In this document: positions 10,175 through 19,255 of the stretch, piece after piece | How the letters are laid out: each line of letters starts with the position of its first letter | Position numbering within the stretch: position 1 is the stretch's first letter | Assembly (NCBI RefSeq): GCF_901905185.1 | Contig: NZ_CABFMQ020000082.1 | Span: 1-62,268 of the forward strand | Length of the DNA: 62,268 bases | Origin: Methylocella tundrae | Lineage (GTDB): Bacteria; Pseudomonadota; Alphaproteobacteria; Rhizobiales; Beijerinckiaceae | Direction: 5' to 3' | Notes under the pieces: generated by a model | What the model was told of the DNA's origin: nothing | Database searches by the model: none | What the model saw: only the letters and a program-made list of their open reading frames with translations | Made by a program: the position numbers and the translations under genes

Positions 10175-10759
10175 TCACGTCCGGGTCCGGACGCCCGCGA
10201 TCAATATGTCGACCAGACGCTTGGCCGCCTGCTCGCCATCGGCCCCCAAGCCTATGTTGGCGACTCCGGCGATCGCGCGCAGCAGGTCGAGCGGATCAAG
10301 CTCCAGGCGAATGTCGCCGCTCGCGACCGCGCCATCGACCAGCTTCGCGATCGACTGCTTCACCTGTGCCGTGGACGCCGAGTACAGATCGGACGTCCCG
10401 CCAACAATCGAATTGAGCAGTTCGTACATCCCGTGCTTGGCGGCGATGTAGTCCACGAACAGCAGCAGCCATTCACGTAGCGCCGTCACTGGAGGCTGCG
10501 TCTCCGCGAGGCGGCCGGCGGCGGCGACAAGCTGCTCGGTCTCGTTGCGATAGACCGCCGCGACCAGCGCATCGCGGGTGGGGAAATGGCGGTAGAGCGT
10601 CCCCGCCCCGACGCCGGCGATCCGGGCGATCTCATCAAGGCTGGCGCCGGATCCCTTTTCGGCGAAAGCAGCCTTCGCCGTTTCGAGCAAGCGAATGCGG
10701 TTGCGCTCCGCATCGGCTCGCGGCTTGCGGACGGCAGCAGGTTCACCCTTATCAGCCAC
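10175..10759 (-). CDS. TetR-family transcriptional repressor
   Basis: 194 residues. The N-terminal HTH, LDEIARIAGVGAGTLYRHFP (about residues 41-60), is a canonical TetR recognition motif, followed by an all-helical ligand-binding domain of normal length. It is divergent from an SDR gene. The 137-bp space between them contains two GGAGA-type dyads, the likely operators for this protein and for the two SDR genes. The ligand is unknown. In similar clusters such regulators respond to the substrates of the adjacent short-chain dehydrogenases. Confidence 0.88.
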   Translation of the reverse strand: MADKGEPAAVRKPRADAERNRIRLLETAKAAFAEKGSGASLDEIARIAGVGAGTLYRHFPTRDALVAAVYRNETEQLVAAAGRLAETQPPVTALREWLLLFVDYIAAKHGMYELLNSIVGGTSDLYSASTAQVKQSIAKLVDGAVASGDIRLELDPLDLLRAIAGVANIGLGADGEQAAKRLVDILIAGVRTRT

Positions 10760-10780
10760 CTCGAAAATACCCCTTGATAA

Positions 10781-10819
10781 ACGGAGACAGTCTCCGTATT
10801 TAAAGCGGAGACACTCTCC
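10781..10819. promoter_or_regulatory. Twin TetR operator candidate
   Basis: The 17-bp perfect dyad ACGGAGAC-A-GTCTCCGT lies at 10781-10797. A second dyad, GGAGA-CAC-TCTCC, lies at 10807-10819. They share the GGAGA half-site and are 26 bp apart centre to centre, between the tetR start and the first SDR gene. Two similarly spaced dyads suggest cooperative binding of two TetR dimers and control of both directions. Confidence 0.7.
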
Positions 10820-10896
10820 TCTTACGTCAAATCAGCTCGGCGAACAAGGGTTTGCCGGCGCGAGGAGCGGTGCGTCCATTAGGGAAGGAGATTGCT

Positions 10897-11862
10897 ATGA
10901 CCGGACCCTTCGGAGCGGCATCCACGACAGATGACGTGCTTTCGGGCAAGGATCTCAGCGGAAAGCGCGTGCTCGTCACCGGCGTGTCGGCCGGTCTTGG
11001 CGTGGAGACGGCCCGCGCGCTTGCGGCCCATGGCGCCCACGTGGTCGGCGCCGCACGCGACCTCGCCAAGGCGGAGCGGGCGACGGCTGAGGGTCCGCGC
11101 GCAGGCGGCGAATGGCGGCGCGCTGGAGCTGGTCGAGCTTGATCTCGCCTCGCTCAAGAGCGTGCGCGCCTGCGCCGACGCCCTGCTTGCCGAGGGGCGG
11201 CCCTTCGCCGTCGTGATCGCCAATGCCGGCGTGATGCGGACGCCCTTCGGGCACACCGCCGATGGGTTCGAAACGCAGTTCGGCACCAATCATCTCGGGC
11301 ATTTCGTGCTGGCGAACCGCATCGCCTCGCTGATCGCGCCGGGCGGCCGGCTGGTGAACGTCTCTTCCGCCGGCCACCGCTATGCGGATGTGGATCTCGA
11401 CGATCCGAACTTCGAACGCACGCCCTACGACCCGATGGTCGCCTATGGCCGGTCCAAGACCGCCAACATTCTGTTCGCGGTGGAGTTCGACCGGCGGCAC
11501 AAGGCGCGCGGGGTGCGGCGGCGCTGCACCCGGGCGGGATCATGACCGAGCTCGGCCGCCACATGCAGCCGGGCGAGCTCGAGGCGACCGTGGAGCGCAT
11601 CAACGCCCAGCTGGCGGCCGAGGGCCGGCCGCCCCTCCAGTTCAAGACGATTCCTCAAGGGGCCGCGACCTCGGTCTGGGCCGCTTTCGTCGCGCCGGCC
11701 GAAGAGATCGGCGGACGCTACTGCGAGGACTGCCAAGTATCGCAGCTCACCGAAGGGCTGATCAGCCCGGTCACCCCCGGCGTCAGGCCCTACGCCCTCG
11801 ATCCGGAGCACGCCAAGGCGCTCTGGGCCAGGAGCGAAGAGCTGGTCGGCGAGCGCTTCTGA
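10897..11862 (+). pseudogene. Short-chain dehydrogenase, two compensating frameshifts
   Basis: Read across three segments this is a complete SDR of about 320 residues. Segment one has the cofactor loop LVTGVSAGLG. Segment two has NAG (ANAGVMRTPFG), NVSSAGHR and the catalytic YGRSK. Segment three carries the C-terminal part to WARSEELVGERF. An extra base occurs in GAGGG near 11089 and a missing base near 11518, restoring the original frame. The ATG at 10897 follows AAGGAG. Both indels are in G/C-rich runs, so either decay or sequencing error is possible. It resembles oxidoreductases of the retinol-dehydrogenase type. Confidence 0.8.
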
Positions 11863-11889
11863 TCGCCGCCTCACAGTGGAGAACCGACA

Positions 11890-12791
11890 ATGCCACAGAG
11901 AAACTGGCTCATCGCCGGCGTGAGCAGCGGCTTCGGCCGCATCATGACCGAGCACTGCTCGCCCGCGGCTATCGCGTCGCCGGGACCGTGCGCGATCTTT
12001 CGGTCATGAACGACCTCAAGGCCGAGCATGGCGACCGGCTATGGCTGGCCAAGCTCGATCTCTCCGAGACCGGCGCGATCCGGAGCGTCGTCGATCGCGC
12101 CTGGGCCGCGCTCGGCCGGATCGACGTCGTGGTCAGCAACGCGGGCTATGGCCTGCTGGGCGCCGCGGAGGAACTGACGGACGAACAGGTCCGCCATCAG
12201 ATCGACACCAACCTTGTCGGCTCGATCCAACTGGTCCGCGCGGCGCTTCCGCACCTCCGCGCGCAGGGCGGCGGCCGCATCCTGCAGCTTTCGAGCATGG
12301 GCGGCCAGGTCGCCTTCCCGGGCGGCTCGCTCTATCACGCGACCAAATGGGGCATTGAGGGCTTCCTCGACGCCGTCGCGCAGGAGGTCGCGGTGTTCGG
12401 GATCGGCTGCACGCTGATCGAGCCCGGCGGGGCGCGCACCGATTTCCGACATCGCAGCGCCAGGGTCGCCGACACGCTGACCGCCTATGACGCATCGCCG
12501 TCCCGAATGGTCAACCGGATCATCGCCGACACTGCCCGGCCCTCGCCCGGCGATCCGGCGAAGATGGTCGAGGCGATGATCACCAGCGTCGACCGGGAGC
12601 CGGCGCCGAGGCGAATCGCGCTCGGCAGCGACGCCTATCAAATCATGCGCGCGCAACTCTCCGCCCGGCTGGAGACGCTGGAGGCGCAGCGCGAGCTCGC
12701 CTGCTCGCCGGATTTCCCGCCGGAAGAAGGCGCTGGAAAAACGCCGCCGTGGTTTGCCTCCGGATCACAAACAAGCGCCGGCAGCCAATGA
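11890..12791 (+). pseudogene. Second short-chain dehydrogenase, early frameshift
   Basis: Begins with MPQRNWLIAGVSSGFGR (SDR glycine motif) at 11890, then loses one base near 11947, within what should read TE-x-LLARGYRVAGTVRD. The following frame is open to 12791 with VVSNAGYGLLG, LQLSSMGG and the catalytic YHATK. The C-terminus runs on past the usual end (after ERELACSPDF-type residues) into about 25 unrelated codons, so the normal stop is probably lost. It follows the first SDR by 27 bases and is likely in the same transcript under TetR control. Confidence 0.75.
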
Positions 12792-12805
12792 CGGCTCCGT
12801 CGGCG

Positions 12806-14545
12806 CTATAGGCCCAAACCGCGTTTCCGCCCGAAGCCCCAGTCGATGCCGCCATCATCGCGCGTGACGCCGGAGACGTGCCGGCCGAGCTGCTTTTCGA
12901 GCGAAGGCGACCAGGGCACGAGCTGGAAGCCGAGCCCGTCGTCGATCATGGCGAAGCGGCCGGAGGCGAGCGCGAAGCGCTGGCGGTAGGTCCCCGCGAC
13001 ATATTCGCCCGTTGCAGACGGGTTGAACGACAGGCCGGTCTCGACCGACAGCCGCTCACCCAGCGTCTCGACCTCACGGCGCCGCAGCGTGCCGATCAGA
13101 TTGCGGGCGAAGACGATCCCGTTGGCCTGCCGCTCGGCGAGACCCTGCCCGATGAGTTGCTCGGCGCGGCGCTCCATCGCCTCGCGCACCTCGGTGCCGA
13201 AGCCGGCGTGCCCGAGAGCGGCTGGATCCCGTGCGATCGCCTGTCGGTCGAGCCAAGTCGTGCCCGTCGCAGTGATCTGTTGGTCGATGGAAAGGTCCGA
13301 GCGGACTGCCAGCGCCGCGCGCCGCCGCCCCTGCGCGTCATCGAACTTGCGCAGCTCGACGATCGAGCCCGGCGCGCTGTCGCCCGCAGCGTCAAGATCG
13401 GGCAGCCTGATGTGGTGCGTGCGGCCGTCGACGCCGTCGATCACGGCATAGGCCGTGCCCTTCAGCTCGTCGTCGAGACCGCGATCAACCAGCCGGCCGA
13501 TAACGGGATCGTCCAGGCTCTCGCCGGCCAGCACATAGCTCGCGGTCGCGCGCTCGATGCCGCGTTCGGTCAGGGTGCGATGGATGCGCTTGATGATGTC
13601 GCCGCGTTCGCCGAGCTCGCGCAACCTCGCCTCGGCATTTTCCGACAGCGCCCATTGGCCGGGACCGACCTGCTCGGCGAGGCCGAGCGATTCCAGTTTG
13701 CGCAGGCGACCGACCTTCAGCGCGTGGAATTCGTCGGGCTGGCGATCGGCATGTGGGGCCGTATCGATGACGCCGGTTCGGAAGGCATCGCGCGAAAGCT
13801 GCCTGTCGAGACTGGTCCAACGCTCGCTGTCGATCTGACGTTCGAGCGTGCGGCGTATCTCCTGATCGGTGCGCGGCCCCAGCTCCTGCGTGATCAGGTG
13901 CTGGGCGCGGTCGCGCATGCCCTGCTTGATGTAATTCCGGTCGATGACGAGGTCCTGGCCGTCATCAGTGCGGCCGCGGATGATGATGTGGACATGGGGA
14001 CGCTCGGTGTTCCAGTGGTCGACGGCGACCCAATCGAGCTTCGTCCCGAGATCCTTCTCGACCTGGTTCATGAGGTCGCGGGCGAAACCCTTCAGGTCCG
14101 CCATCTCCACCGCGTCGTCAGGCGAGACGATGAAGCGGAAATGATGCCGGTCGTCCTTGCACCGTTCGGCGAAGGCGTTGGGATCGGCGTCATCGCTCTC
14201 GGGGCCGAACAGCTTCGCCTTCTCCCCATCGCGGGTGACGCCCTCGCGGCGGAGATAGCCGAGATGAGCGGCGAGCTTGCCGCGTTGCATCGCAAGGCGC
14301 AGGAAGCGCCCCTTGACCACGGTGCCGCGCGAACGGCTGGCGAGGAGCCGGTTAGCCTGAACGGCGGCGACGCGGCCTCTCCCTAAGCGTGAGCCGCGGC
14401 GTCCAGCGATCGCGCCGTTACGAGCGATTCCTCCGCCTGCCTTCTGGGCGGCGGCGAGTGCCTGGGCGATGAACGGTTTGGCCCGCTGGGCGCGCGAGGA
14501 GCGGATGCGCCCGGGCCGGACTTGAAAATCATCGTCACGCGCCAT
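12806..14545 (-). CDS. Conjugative relaxase, VirD2-like with DUF3363
   Basis: About 579 residues from MARDDDFQVRPGRIRS; an ATG five codons upstream is less typical of the family. The relaxase nicks oriT and leads the transferred strand. The metal-binding histidines are visible in ERPHVHIIIRG (His184 and His186), with an earlier acidic/histidine segment DDRHHFRFIVSPDD and a candidate nucleophile Tyr in LGYLRREG (about residue 97). The DUF3363 region forms the C-terminal half. It is intact, and is the upstream partner of traG in the usual gene order, here separated by the TetR-SDR insertion. Confidence 0.88.
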   Translation of the reverse strand: MARDDDFQVRPGRIRSSRAQRAKPFIAQALAAAQKAGGGIARNGAIAGRRGSRLGRGRVAAVQANRLLASRSRGTVVKGRFLRLAMQRGKLAAHLGYLRREGVTRDGEKAKLFGPESDDADPNAFAERCKDDRHHFRFIVSPDDAVEMADLKGFARDLMNQVEKDLGTKLDWVAVDHWNTERPHVHIIIRGRTDDGQDLVIDRNYIKQGMRDRAQHLITQELGPRTDQEIRRTLERQIDSERWTSLDRQLSRDAFRTGVIDTAPHADRQPDEFHALKVGRLRKLESLGLAEQVGPGQWALSENAEARLRELGERGDIIKRIHRTLTERGIERATASYVLAGESLDDPVIGRLVDRGLDDELKGTAYAVIDGVDGRTHHIRLPDLDAAGDSAPGSIVELRKFDDAQGRRRAALAVRSDLSIDQQITATGTTWLDRQAIARDPAALGHAGFGTEVREAMERRAEQLIGQGLAERQANGIVFARNLIGTLRRREVETLGERLSVETGLSFNPSATGEYVAGTYRQRFALASGRFAMIDDGLGFQLVPWSPSLEKQLGRHVSGVTRDDGGIDWGFGRKRGLGL

Positions 14546-14691
14546 CGCCGGCCTCGGCAATGTGCAGAAAAGACAGATTCAGCAATAACTTGATGTCGGA
14601 TCGCACATTGCGCGAAGAGGCCGCACCTTGCCGGAACGGCGAGAAAGCCCTAGAAAAACAACACCCCGACCGCGCCGCACATTGCCGGCTT

Positions 14692-15603
14692 TTATCCTGC
14701 CGTCGAACGGTCGTTGCTTCCCGCTCCCTGTTGGATTTGATCCTCTCCACGCCGCTCCACGATGGCATACGCTGGCCCGCGAGATTCCTCACTGTAGCCG
14801 CTCCGCGCTTGCACGATGCACAAACAATCCCTCCGGGTGCGGGATGACCGCCGAAACATCGACAACTGGATTGAGTATCGGCGTGCGTCTCGCTGCATGT
14901 CGGGCGATGACCGATCGGCCGTTGCATTGCTCTCAGACGGGCGAATGCTGACGGCCGCCTCGCGGGTCACGAAGAGCGACGAGCGAGTCCACGGCAACGA
15001 AGCGCGCGCTGAATCGGCGATCACAATCGGACCGTCGATCTGCATGGCCTCGATCATCGGCGCAAGCGTCGCGACGTAGGCTCTCGTCTCAGCAGGCAGC
15101 GCCCGGCCGGTCGACAGATGTTCTTCATAGCGCGCGGGACCCGCATTGTAGGCTGCAAGGAAGCCTGGCGGGCCGTAGCGATCGTACATTTCGCGCAGAT
15201 AGGCCGCGCCGGCCATGATGTTGTCGGGCGGATCGTAAGGATCGACGCCGAGATGATGGCGAAGGCGCAGCTCCGTCCACGTTTTGGGCATGATCTGCAT
15301 CAGCCCCATGGCGCCCTTTGGCGACGCGGCGCGTACGTCGCCTCCGCTCTCGGCGTGCATGACGGCGCGGATCCACATCGCCGGAATGCCGAAGCGCCGC
15401 GCCGCCTCGGCGATGACACTCGCGGAGGGATCGACGCTCAATATGCGTTCCGGCGGCGGCGTGATTTGCGCCGCTGGCCGGGCGATTGCCGGATGATCCA
15501 GCGGCACGAAGATCAACAGGATTGCCGTTGCAAGCGACGCCGTTCTCCTGAGCACAACCAAGCCTGCCATCGTGCTCGCGGCCGTCCAGGGCAAGGCGCT
15601 CAT
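14692..15603 (-). CDS. Lytic transglycosylase of the conjugation system
   Basis: 303 residues. It cleaves peptidoglycan to let the transfer apparatus pass the cell wall (VirB1 type). The ATG at 15603 is chosen because an N-terminal membrane or signal segment, ATAILLIFVPLDHPAIA, follows at about residues 20-40. The SLT domain shows the catalytic Glu in MHAESGGDVR, then SPKGAMGLMQIMP, and AYNAGPARY. The last 70 residues after the domain are Ser/Arg-rich and unconserved and may be a read-through tail. It lies between the relaxase and a DUF736 gene on the same strand. Confidence 0.85.
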   Translation of the reverse strand: MSALPWTAASTMAGLVVLRRTASLATAILLIFVPLDHPAIARPAAQITPPPERILSVDPSASVIAEAARRFGIPAMWIRAVMHAESGGDVRAASPKGAMGLMQIMPKTWTELRLRHHLGVDPYDPPDNIMAGAAYLREMYDRYGPPGFLAAYNAGPARYEEHLSTGRALPAETRAYVATLAPMIEAMQIDGPIVIADSARASLPWTRSSLFVTREAAVSIRPSESNATADRSSPDMQRDARRYSIQLSMFRRSSRTRRDCLCIVQARSGYSEESRGPAYAIVERRGEDQIQQGAGSNDRSTAG

Positions 15604-15756
15604 GCGCCGGCCTGACGGCCGCCCCGGACGGCCGCTGCGCGCGATGGCTTTCCGACTGTCGCGCGGGACGCAGGGATGAGACGGTCGTTCCGCAAACAAA
15701 GGGATGGGAAATGATGCATGGGTTACGCGCGCTGACGGGCGCAAGATCCGCATGCG

Positions 15757-16095
15757 TCACCGCCGATCTTCGCGCTTCGACGGACGGCTCCATAGCAAAT
15801 GGAAGCTCTTCCTGCGCGGCTCGGACTGGAACAGATTGGCGCGGATCGGCTGCGTGAAGGTCGGATCGTCGATCAGGAGGGAGACGTAATCGCCGGCCTT
15901 CTCGCCGGTGCGCTTCCAGGCTGCGCCGACCTCCGGTCTCTCCGCATCCGAGCCGAGATGGATGCGATAGTCCGGCGCGTTTTCGGCGTCGGCATTGTCA
16001 GCTGGAACAAGGGTCAGTTCGACGTCGAGGGCGAGCGTCTTGAGGCGGCCGGCATAGCCGTCGGATGTACGAATGAAGTCGCCGATATGCGCCAT
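15757..16095 (-). CDS. DUF736 family protein
   Basis: 112 residues, the usual DUF736 size. The family pattern is clear: IGDFIRTSDGYAGRLKTLAL near the start, DYRIHLG in the middle, and VSLLIDDPTFTQPIRANLF near the end. DUF736 proteins are strictly associated with plasmids and ICEs of alphaproteobacteria, but their biochemical role is unknown; small secreted or DNA-protection roles have been suggested. It lies in the run traF-DUF736-transglycosylase. A second DUF736 gene occurs at 34681-35010. Confidence 0.9.
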   Translation of the reverse strand: MAHIGDFIRTSDGYAGRLKTLALDVELTLVPADNADAENAPDYRIHLGSDAERPEVGAAWKRTGEKAGDYVSLLIDDPTFTQPIRANLFQSEPRRKSFHLLWSRPSKREDRR

Positions 16096-16128
16096 GTTCC
16101 ATCTCCAGGTTTGTTGGCGGATTGAAAA

Positions 16129-16674
16129 TCAGTGCGTGGCCGCCCGCCATTCATGATGGCCGTCGCTCTCCTCGTCGGTCCAAAGCGGCGTCGCGCGACC
16201 GATGATCGAGGACGCTGGGATCGGGCCGAAATAACGGCCGTCAAGACTGTCCTGGATGTCCGGGTTCATCAGAAAGATCTCGTCGGGGCCAATCGTCCGG
16301 CAGCCGCTCCAGGCCGGAAGATCGCGGCCGCGGCTGTCGCGCTCCCGCGCCTCGCCGATGACGACGCCATCCACCGTGACCGTGCGGCTCCTGCGGCAGA
16401 CGATCTGCCCCGGCAGCCCCATCACATGCTTCAGGAGAGGCACGCCCTTTGGCAGAAAGCCGCGCTCCGCGAGGAAGGCCGCGACGGGCTCCGGCGGCGC
16501 CACGGCGACCAGTTCGGTGATATAAAGATCGCCGGCCGGCTGAAGCTCATAGAGCCCGACCGGCGTGCTGGCGGTGGCGTTCCAGATCAGTCTGGGCGCC
16601 GGAGGGAAGAACGCCAAGGCGCTGACCGCCAACGCCGAGAAATACGTGGCCATCGCCCATCCGAAGCGGGTCAT
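16129..16674 (-). CDS. traF: TraF-type S26 signal peptidase of conjugation
   Basis: 181 residues. Membrane-anchored serine protease that matures the pilin in conjugative systems. An N-terminal hydrophobic helix (about residues 8-25) is followed by the catalytic Ser in ATASTPVGLY, the general-base Lys in VPLLKHVMGLPG, and the distal S26 box DSLDGRYFGPIP. The start ATGA overlaps the stop of DUF2840 upstream by four bases, so the two are translationally coupled. Confidence 0.9.
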   Translation of the reverse strand: MTRFGWAMATYFSALAVSALAFFPPAPRLIWNATASTPVGLYELQPAGDLYITELVAVAPPEPVAAFLAERGFLPKGVPLLKHVMGLPGQIVCRRSRTVTVDGVVIGEARERDSRGRDLPAWSGCRTIGPDEIFLMNPDIQDSLDGRYFGPIPASSIIGRATPLWTDEESDGHHEWRAATH

Positions 16675-17180
16675 GACTGCACCTTCCGGCGCAGCAGCCA
16701 GGCGTCGTGCTGTTCGCGCGTATAGGGGCGCGGCTCATGGCCGACGGTCAGACGGGCGTGGACGTGGCGCCAATGCTCGGGCGCGGCGTCGGCTGCATCG
16801 AGGCCGATGGCCTCCACCGCATCGATCGCCTGCAGCGCTCGTTCGACCTTCGGCCAACCGTCGATACGCAGCAAAATGTCGCCGCCGGGACGAATGAAGG
16901 GCAGCGTCTGATAGCGCTCGCCAGGTCCGACCGCACGCACGATGTCGATGCGCGAGACGACGGTCCCGAAATCGTTCGAGGCCCATCGGACAAACGCGAA
17001 TATGGAGTTCGGCGCGAAGCTGACGATGCGATGGCGGCGGTCGAGGATCTTCTCCTCGGCAGAATCCCCAAACCTGATCCAGTGCTCGACCCGCTTTTCG
17101 ATCCAGGTCAACGCAACATGCGTGAGGCCCGGCGCATTCCCGCGAACATTGGGGCTGTGAGACCGTGCATCGCCATTCAT
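16671..17180 (-). CDS. DUF2840 family protein
   Basis: 169 residues from the ATG at 17180. Contains the family landmarks LTHVALTWIEKRVEHWIRFG and RRHRIVSFAPNSIFAFVRW. DUF2840 genes lie almost always between an RHH/partition gene and traF in alphaproteobacterial mobile elements, as here. Its start overlaps the stop of the small RHH gene (ATGA), and its stop overlaps the traF start, giving a tightly coupled operon. The molecular function is unknown. Confidence 0.88.
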   Translation of the reverse strand: MNGDARSHSPNVRGNAPGLTHVALTWIEKRVEHWIRFGDSAEEKILDRRHRIVSFAPNSIFAFVRWASNDFGTVVSRIDIVRAVGPGERYQTLPFIRPGGDILLRIDGWPKVERALQAIDAVEAIGLDAADAAPEHWRHVHARLTVGHEPRPYTREQHDAWLLRRKVQS

Positions 17181-17335
17181 GGCGCTTCTCCTTCGATGTT
17201 GGGGAATCCGCGCCCGAGCAGCTCGCGCAGCGTGTTTGGGACGGTGACGCCGTGCCGGAAAGCGACGGCCTTGATGCAGCGGCGCAGTTCGAGCGCGTTG
17301 TCGATGGTCAAGGGGACGGTGAAGCCGACGGGCAT
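17177..17335 (-). CDS. Small ribbon-helix-helix-like protein
   Basis: 52 residues: MPVGFTVPLTIDNALELRRC, then a second helix ending in TLRELLGRGFPNIEGEAP. A short strand followed by two helices is an RHH pattern. Its TGA overlaps the DUF2840 ATG. A longer family form has an N-terminal extension, and in a different frame just upstream there are residues of that kind (KRGFASPPLKAEFSAQPPE). This gene may therefore also have lost its 5' part to a frameshift near 17340. Confidence 0.6.
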   Translation of the reverse strand: MPVGFTVPLTIDNALELRRCIKAVAFRHGVTVPNTLRELLGRGFPNIEGEAP

Positions 17336-17413
17336 CGTTGCTGCGTTTGGCTGGCGTCTCTGGAGGCTGCGCCGAGAACTCGGCCTTGAGGGGCGGCGAG
17401 GCGAAGCCGCGTT

Positions 17414-18030
17414 TCAGGGGCTGTGCGCTCCCTCCCGCGCGATCGAAACCATCTCGCCGAACCGGGACTCCGGTCGTCCGTAGCGCGCGGCATCGGCGAA
17501 AGCGGCGCGCTGGCCGACGATGCTGGCGAGCAGCGGAGAGCCGTGCTCGGCGAGCGTTGCGGCCAACTCGCGTGCGCTGACGGCGCCATGTCACGGCGGT
17601 TCGACGCGAAGCGTGCAGAGAGCTGCGGACGGTCGATGCGCGTTTCCTGACGGAGCGTCAGCATCTCGACCGAGACGCATCCGTCGAGCGGCGATGGCTG
17701 GCCGGAGTTCGGCGCCAAGTCGCAAGGCAAGAGCGCCGAGAGTGTCAATCCTGCAGCGCTCGATGGCTTGTCGATGACGACATGATCGCAAGAGCGCGCC
17801 AGCTCGGACGCTGTTCCTCGGAGTCTGCTGCGCGCCAGGCCGACGCCGCCGAACAGCCTCGGCAATCGGTCCCGCGCCCGCTTTTGCGACCAGTCCAGCG
17901 CGGAGCCTTGCGAGTCCGCGTCGATCAGCACGACGCACAGCCGGCCCGCGCCGACCCATTCGCAGTTCAGACGGAGGGCCAACGTTGTCTTACCGGCGGC
18001 GGCCTCTTGGGTGAGAAGAGCCACGATCAT
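17414..18030 (-). pseudogene. ParA-type ATPase, degenerate
   Basis: The ORF starts MIVALLTQEAAAGKTTLAL. The family P-loop reads KGGVGKTT, so the deviant Walker A has lost its glycines and signature Lys. The conserved VIDADSQGSALDWSQ (Walker A' region) and DHVVIDKPS are still recognisable. Near 17585 a one-base shift moves the reading frame; the remainder, VSARELAATLAEHGSPLLAS and GQRAAFADAARYGRP, is in another frame and ends at 17414. The segregation ATPase is almost certainly dead. It lies between repA and the RHH gene, the conserved position of parA in this type of backbone. Confidence 0.8.
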
Positions 18031-18278
18031 GACGTCTTCCCGGCGTCGGGATGGCCATGGCGTGGCGGATGTCACAACGGCGGCGCGAAGAGAGGCAAGT
18101 CGTGGGATAAAGAGCGTCTGAATCCGATGGACTTCGAACACGCAAGCATCTTCGGAGCGCTTTGTCCCTGATCCGTGGAATGCGCGCTCCGTTAGCAGGA
18201 ATCCGAAGGATACCCTGTTAGGTAAGTTAGAAGGGGCTCGACGACGCCATTTGGGCCAAGGAGTTACGTGCTCCTCCG

Positions 18279-18342
18279 GTTCCCGATAGTACGGGAACAG
18301 GGTTCCCGATAGTACGGGTCGGGGGGTTCCTGATAGTACGGA
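18279..18342. repeat. Three iterons (replication origin)
   Basis: Three direct copies of GTTCCCGATAGTACGGG occupy 18279-18295, 18302-18318 and 18326-18342, the last with two changes. Spacing is 23-24 bp, about two helical turns, so initiator monomers would bind on one face. They end 6 bp from the 3' end of repA and are followed at once by DnaA-box-like sequences. These are the expected components of an iteron-controlled origin served by the RepA encoded alongside. Confidence 0.85.
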
Positions 18343-18347
18343 TCGAT

Positions 18348-19241
18348 TCACAGCTTATCCCCAGACTTATCAACAGCACCTGTGGAAAACCGACGGCGCG
18401 GCCGATGCGGGGAACGCGCATCGCCGGCACGCTCAAATGTCAGCCTCGTCTCTCCATCGTCGTCGGCTTCAAGGCCGAGGCGATAGCCCGGCAGCGGCTG
18501 GCGGCGAACGATGGCGCGCAGCTCGAAGGCGAAGCGCTTGAACGGCGACAAGCTGCCGGATTTGAGATGCAGATGTCCGAGGTCGAAACTCCAGCCGTTC
18601 CGCTGACGCCCGCCGTGCTTGCGCACCAGGCGATAGAGCCAGCGCTCAAGGCCGCCGGTCAGATCGAAATAGGCGCGGTCGATGGTGAGCACGAAGGCGT
18701 CGTTTATGACGCCGGCATAGAACCAATCCGGCAGGATCAACTCGATGCCCCTGGGGCGGCCGTTGCCGTCGAGTCGCTCCTTCCATTCGTTGATCCAGGA
18801 GAAGCGGTGCCGGCGTCGCACGCTGGGCTGGCGGATCGAGGTCGCGATGGTGGTGGCCTGCAGCCGGTCGAGTGCGGCCTTGAGGCGGTCGTAGTTCAGC
18901 GCGCTGTCGCTGCGCCCAATGAAGGCGAGAATCTCATGTGGCGTCGCCGTCATCAGGCGGGACGTCATCAGGCCATGATCGCGCGCCTCGACGATTTGTG
19001 AGGCCGCCCAGATCAGCACGTCGGCGTCCCAGATGGTCACCATACCGTGCTCTTGCGTCGCCTCCACCCGGATGCTGACTTCGCCCATGCCGAAATCGAT
19101 CGGCCGGATGCGCCGCGACTTGGACAGGCTGAAGAACGGCCAGGACATCAGATCCTGCGCGTCGCGTGGCGCCATGCGGCCGGGCAAGGCGCGGAACAGA
19201 TCGAGCTGCTGGCGCTCGGCAGGGTCGCGGCGTGCGGACAT
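18348..19241 (-). CDS. repA: Replication initiator protein RepA
   Basis: 297 residues from ATG 19241; a TTG at 19259 that overlaps the upstream stop would add six. RepA-family features are RRDPAERQQLDLFRALPGR, LMSWPFFSLSKSRR, the central winged-helix stretch ATPHEILAFIGR, and a C-terminal DNA-binding half with RWLYRLVRKHGG. It would bind the three iterons 6 bp beyond its 3' end and open the adjacent origin. The gene is preceded by the AlpA-like HTH gene on the same strand. Confidence 0.88.
   Translation of the reverse strand: MSARRDPAERQQLDLFRALPGRMAPRDAQDLMSWPFFSLSKSRRIRPIDFGMGEVSIRVEATQEHGMVTIWDADVLIWAASQIVEARDHGLMTSRLMTATPHEILAFIGRSDSALNYDRLKAALDRLQATTIATSIRQPSVRRRHRFSWINEWKERLDGNGRPRGIELILPDWFYAGVINDAFVLTIDRAYFDLTGGLERWLYRLVRKHGGRQRNGWSFDLGHLHLKSGSLSPFKRFAFELRAIVRRQPLPGYRLGLEADDDGETRLTFERAGDARSPHRPRRRFSTGAVDKSGDKL
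18355..18389. promoter_or_regulatory. Cluster of DnaA-box-like 9-mers
   Basis: TTATCCCCA at 18355, TTATCAACA at 18367, and TGTGGAAAA at 18381 (complement TTTTCCACA) each differ by one base from TTATCCACA. Three in 35 bp beside the iterons argue for an origin. They lie inside the last codons of repA, so part of the similarity could be fortuitous. Confidence 0.6.
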
Positions 19242-19255
19242 CGGCGCGCGCTCGC

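Noticed and set aside
12878..14386. 502-codon open frame opposite the relaxase
   Set aside because: Antisense shadow of the relaxase; no family motif.
18279..18342. CRISPR-like direct repeats
   Set aside because: Only three copies with 6-7 bp spacers and no cas genes; they are replication iterons next to repA.
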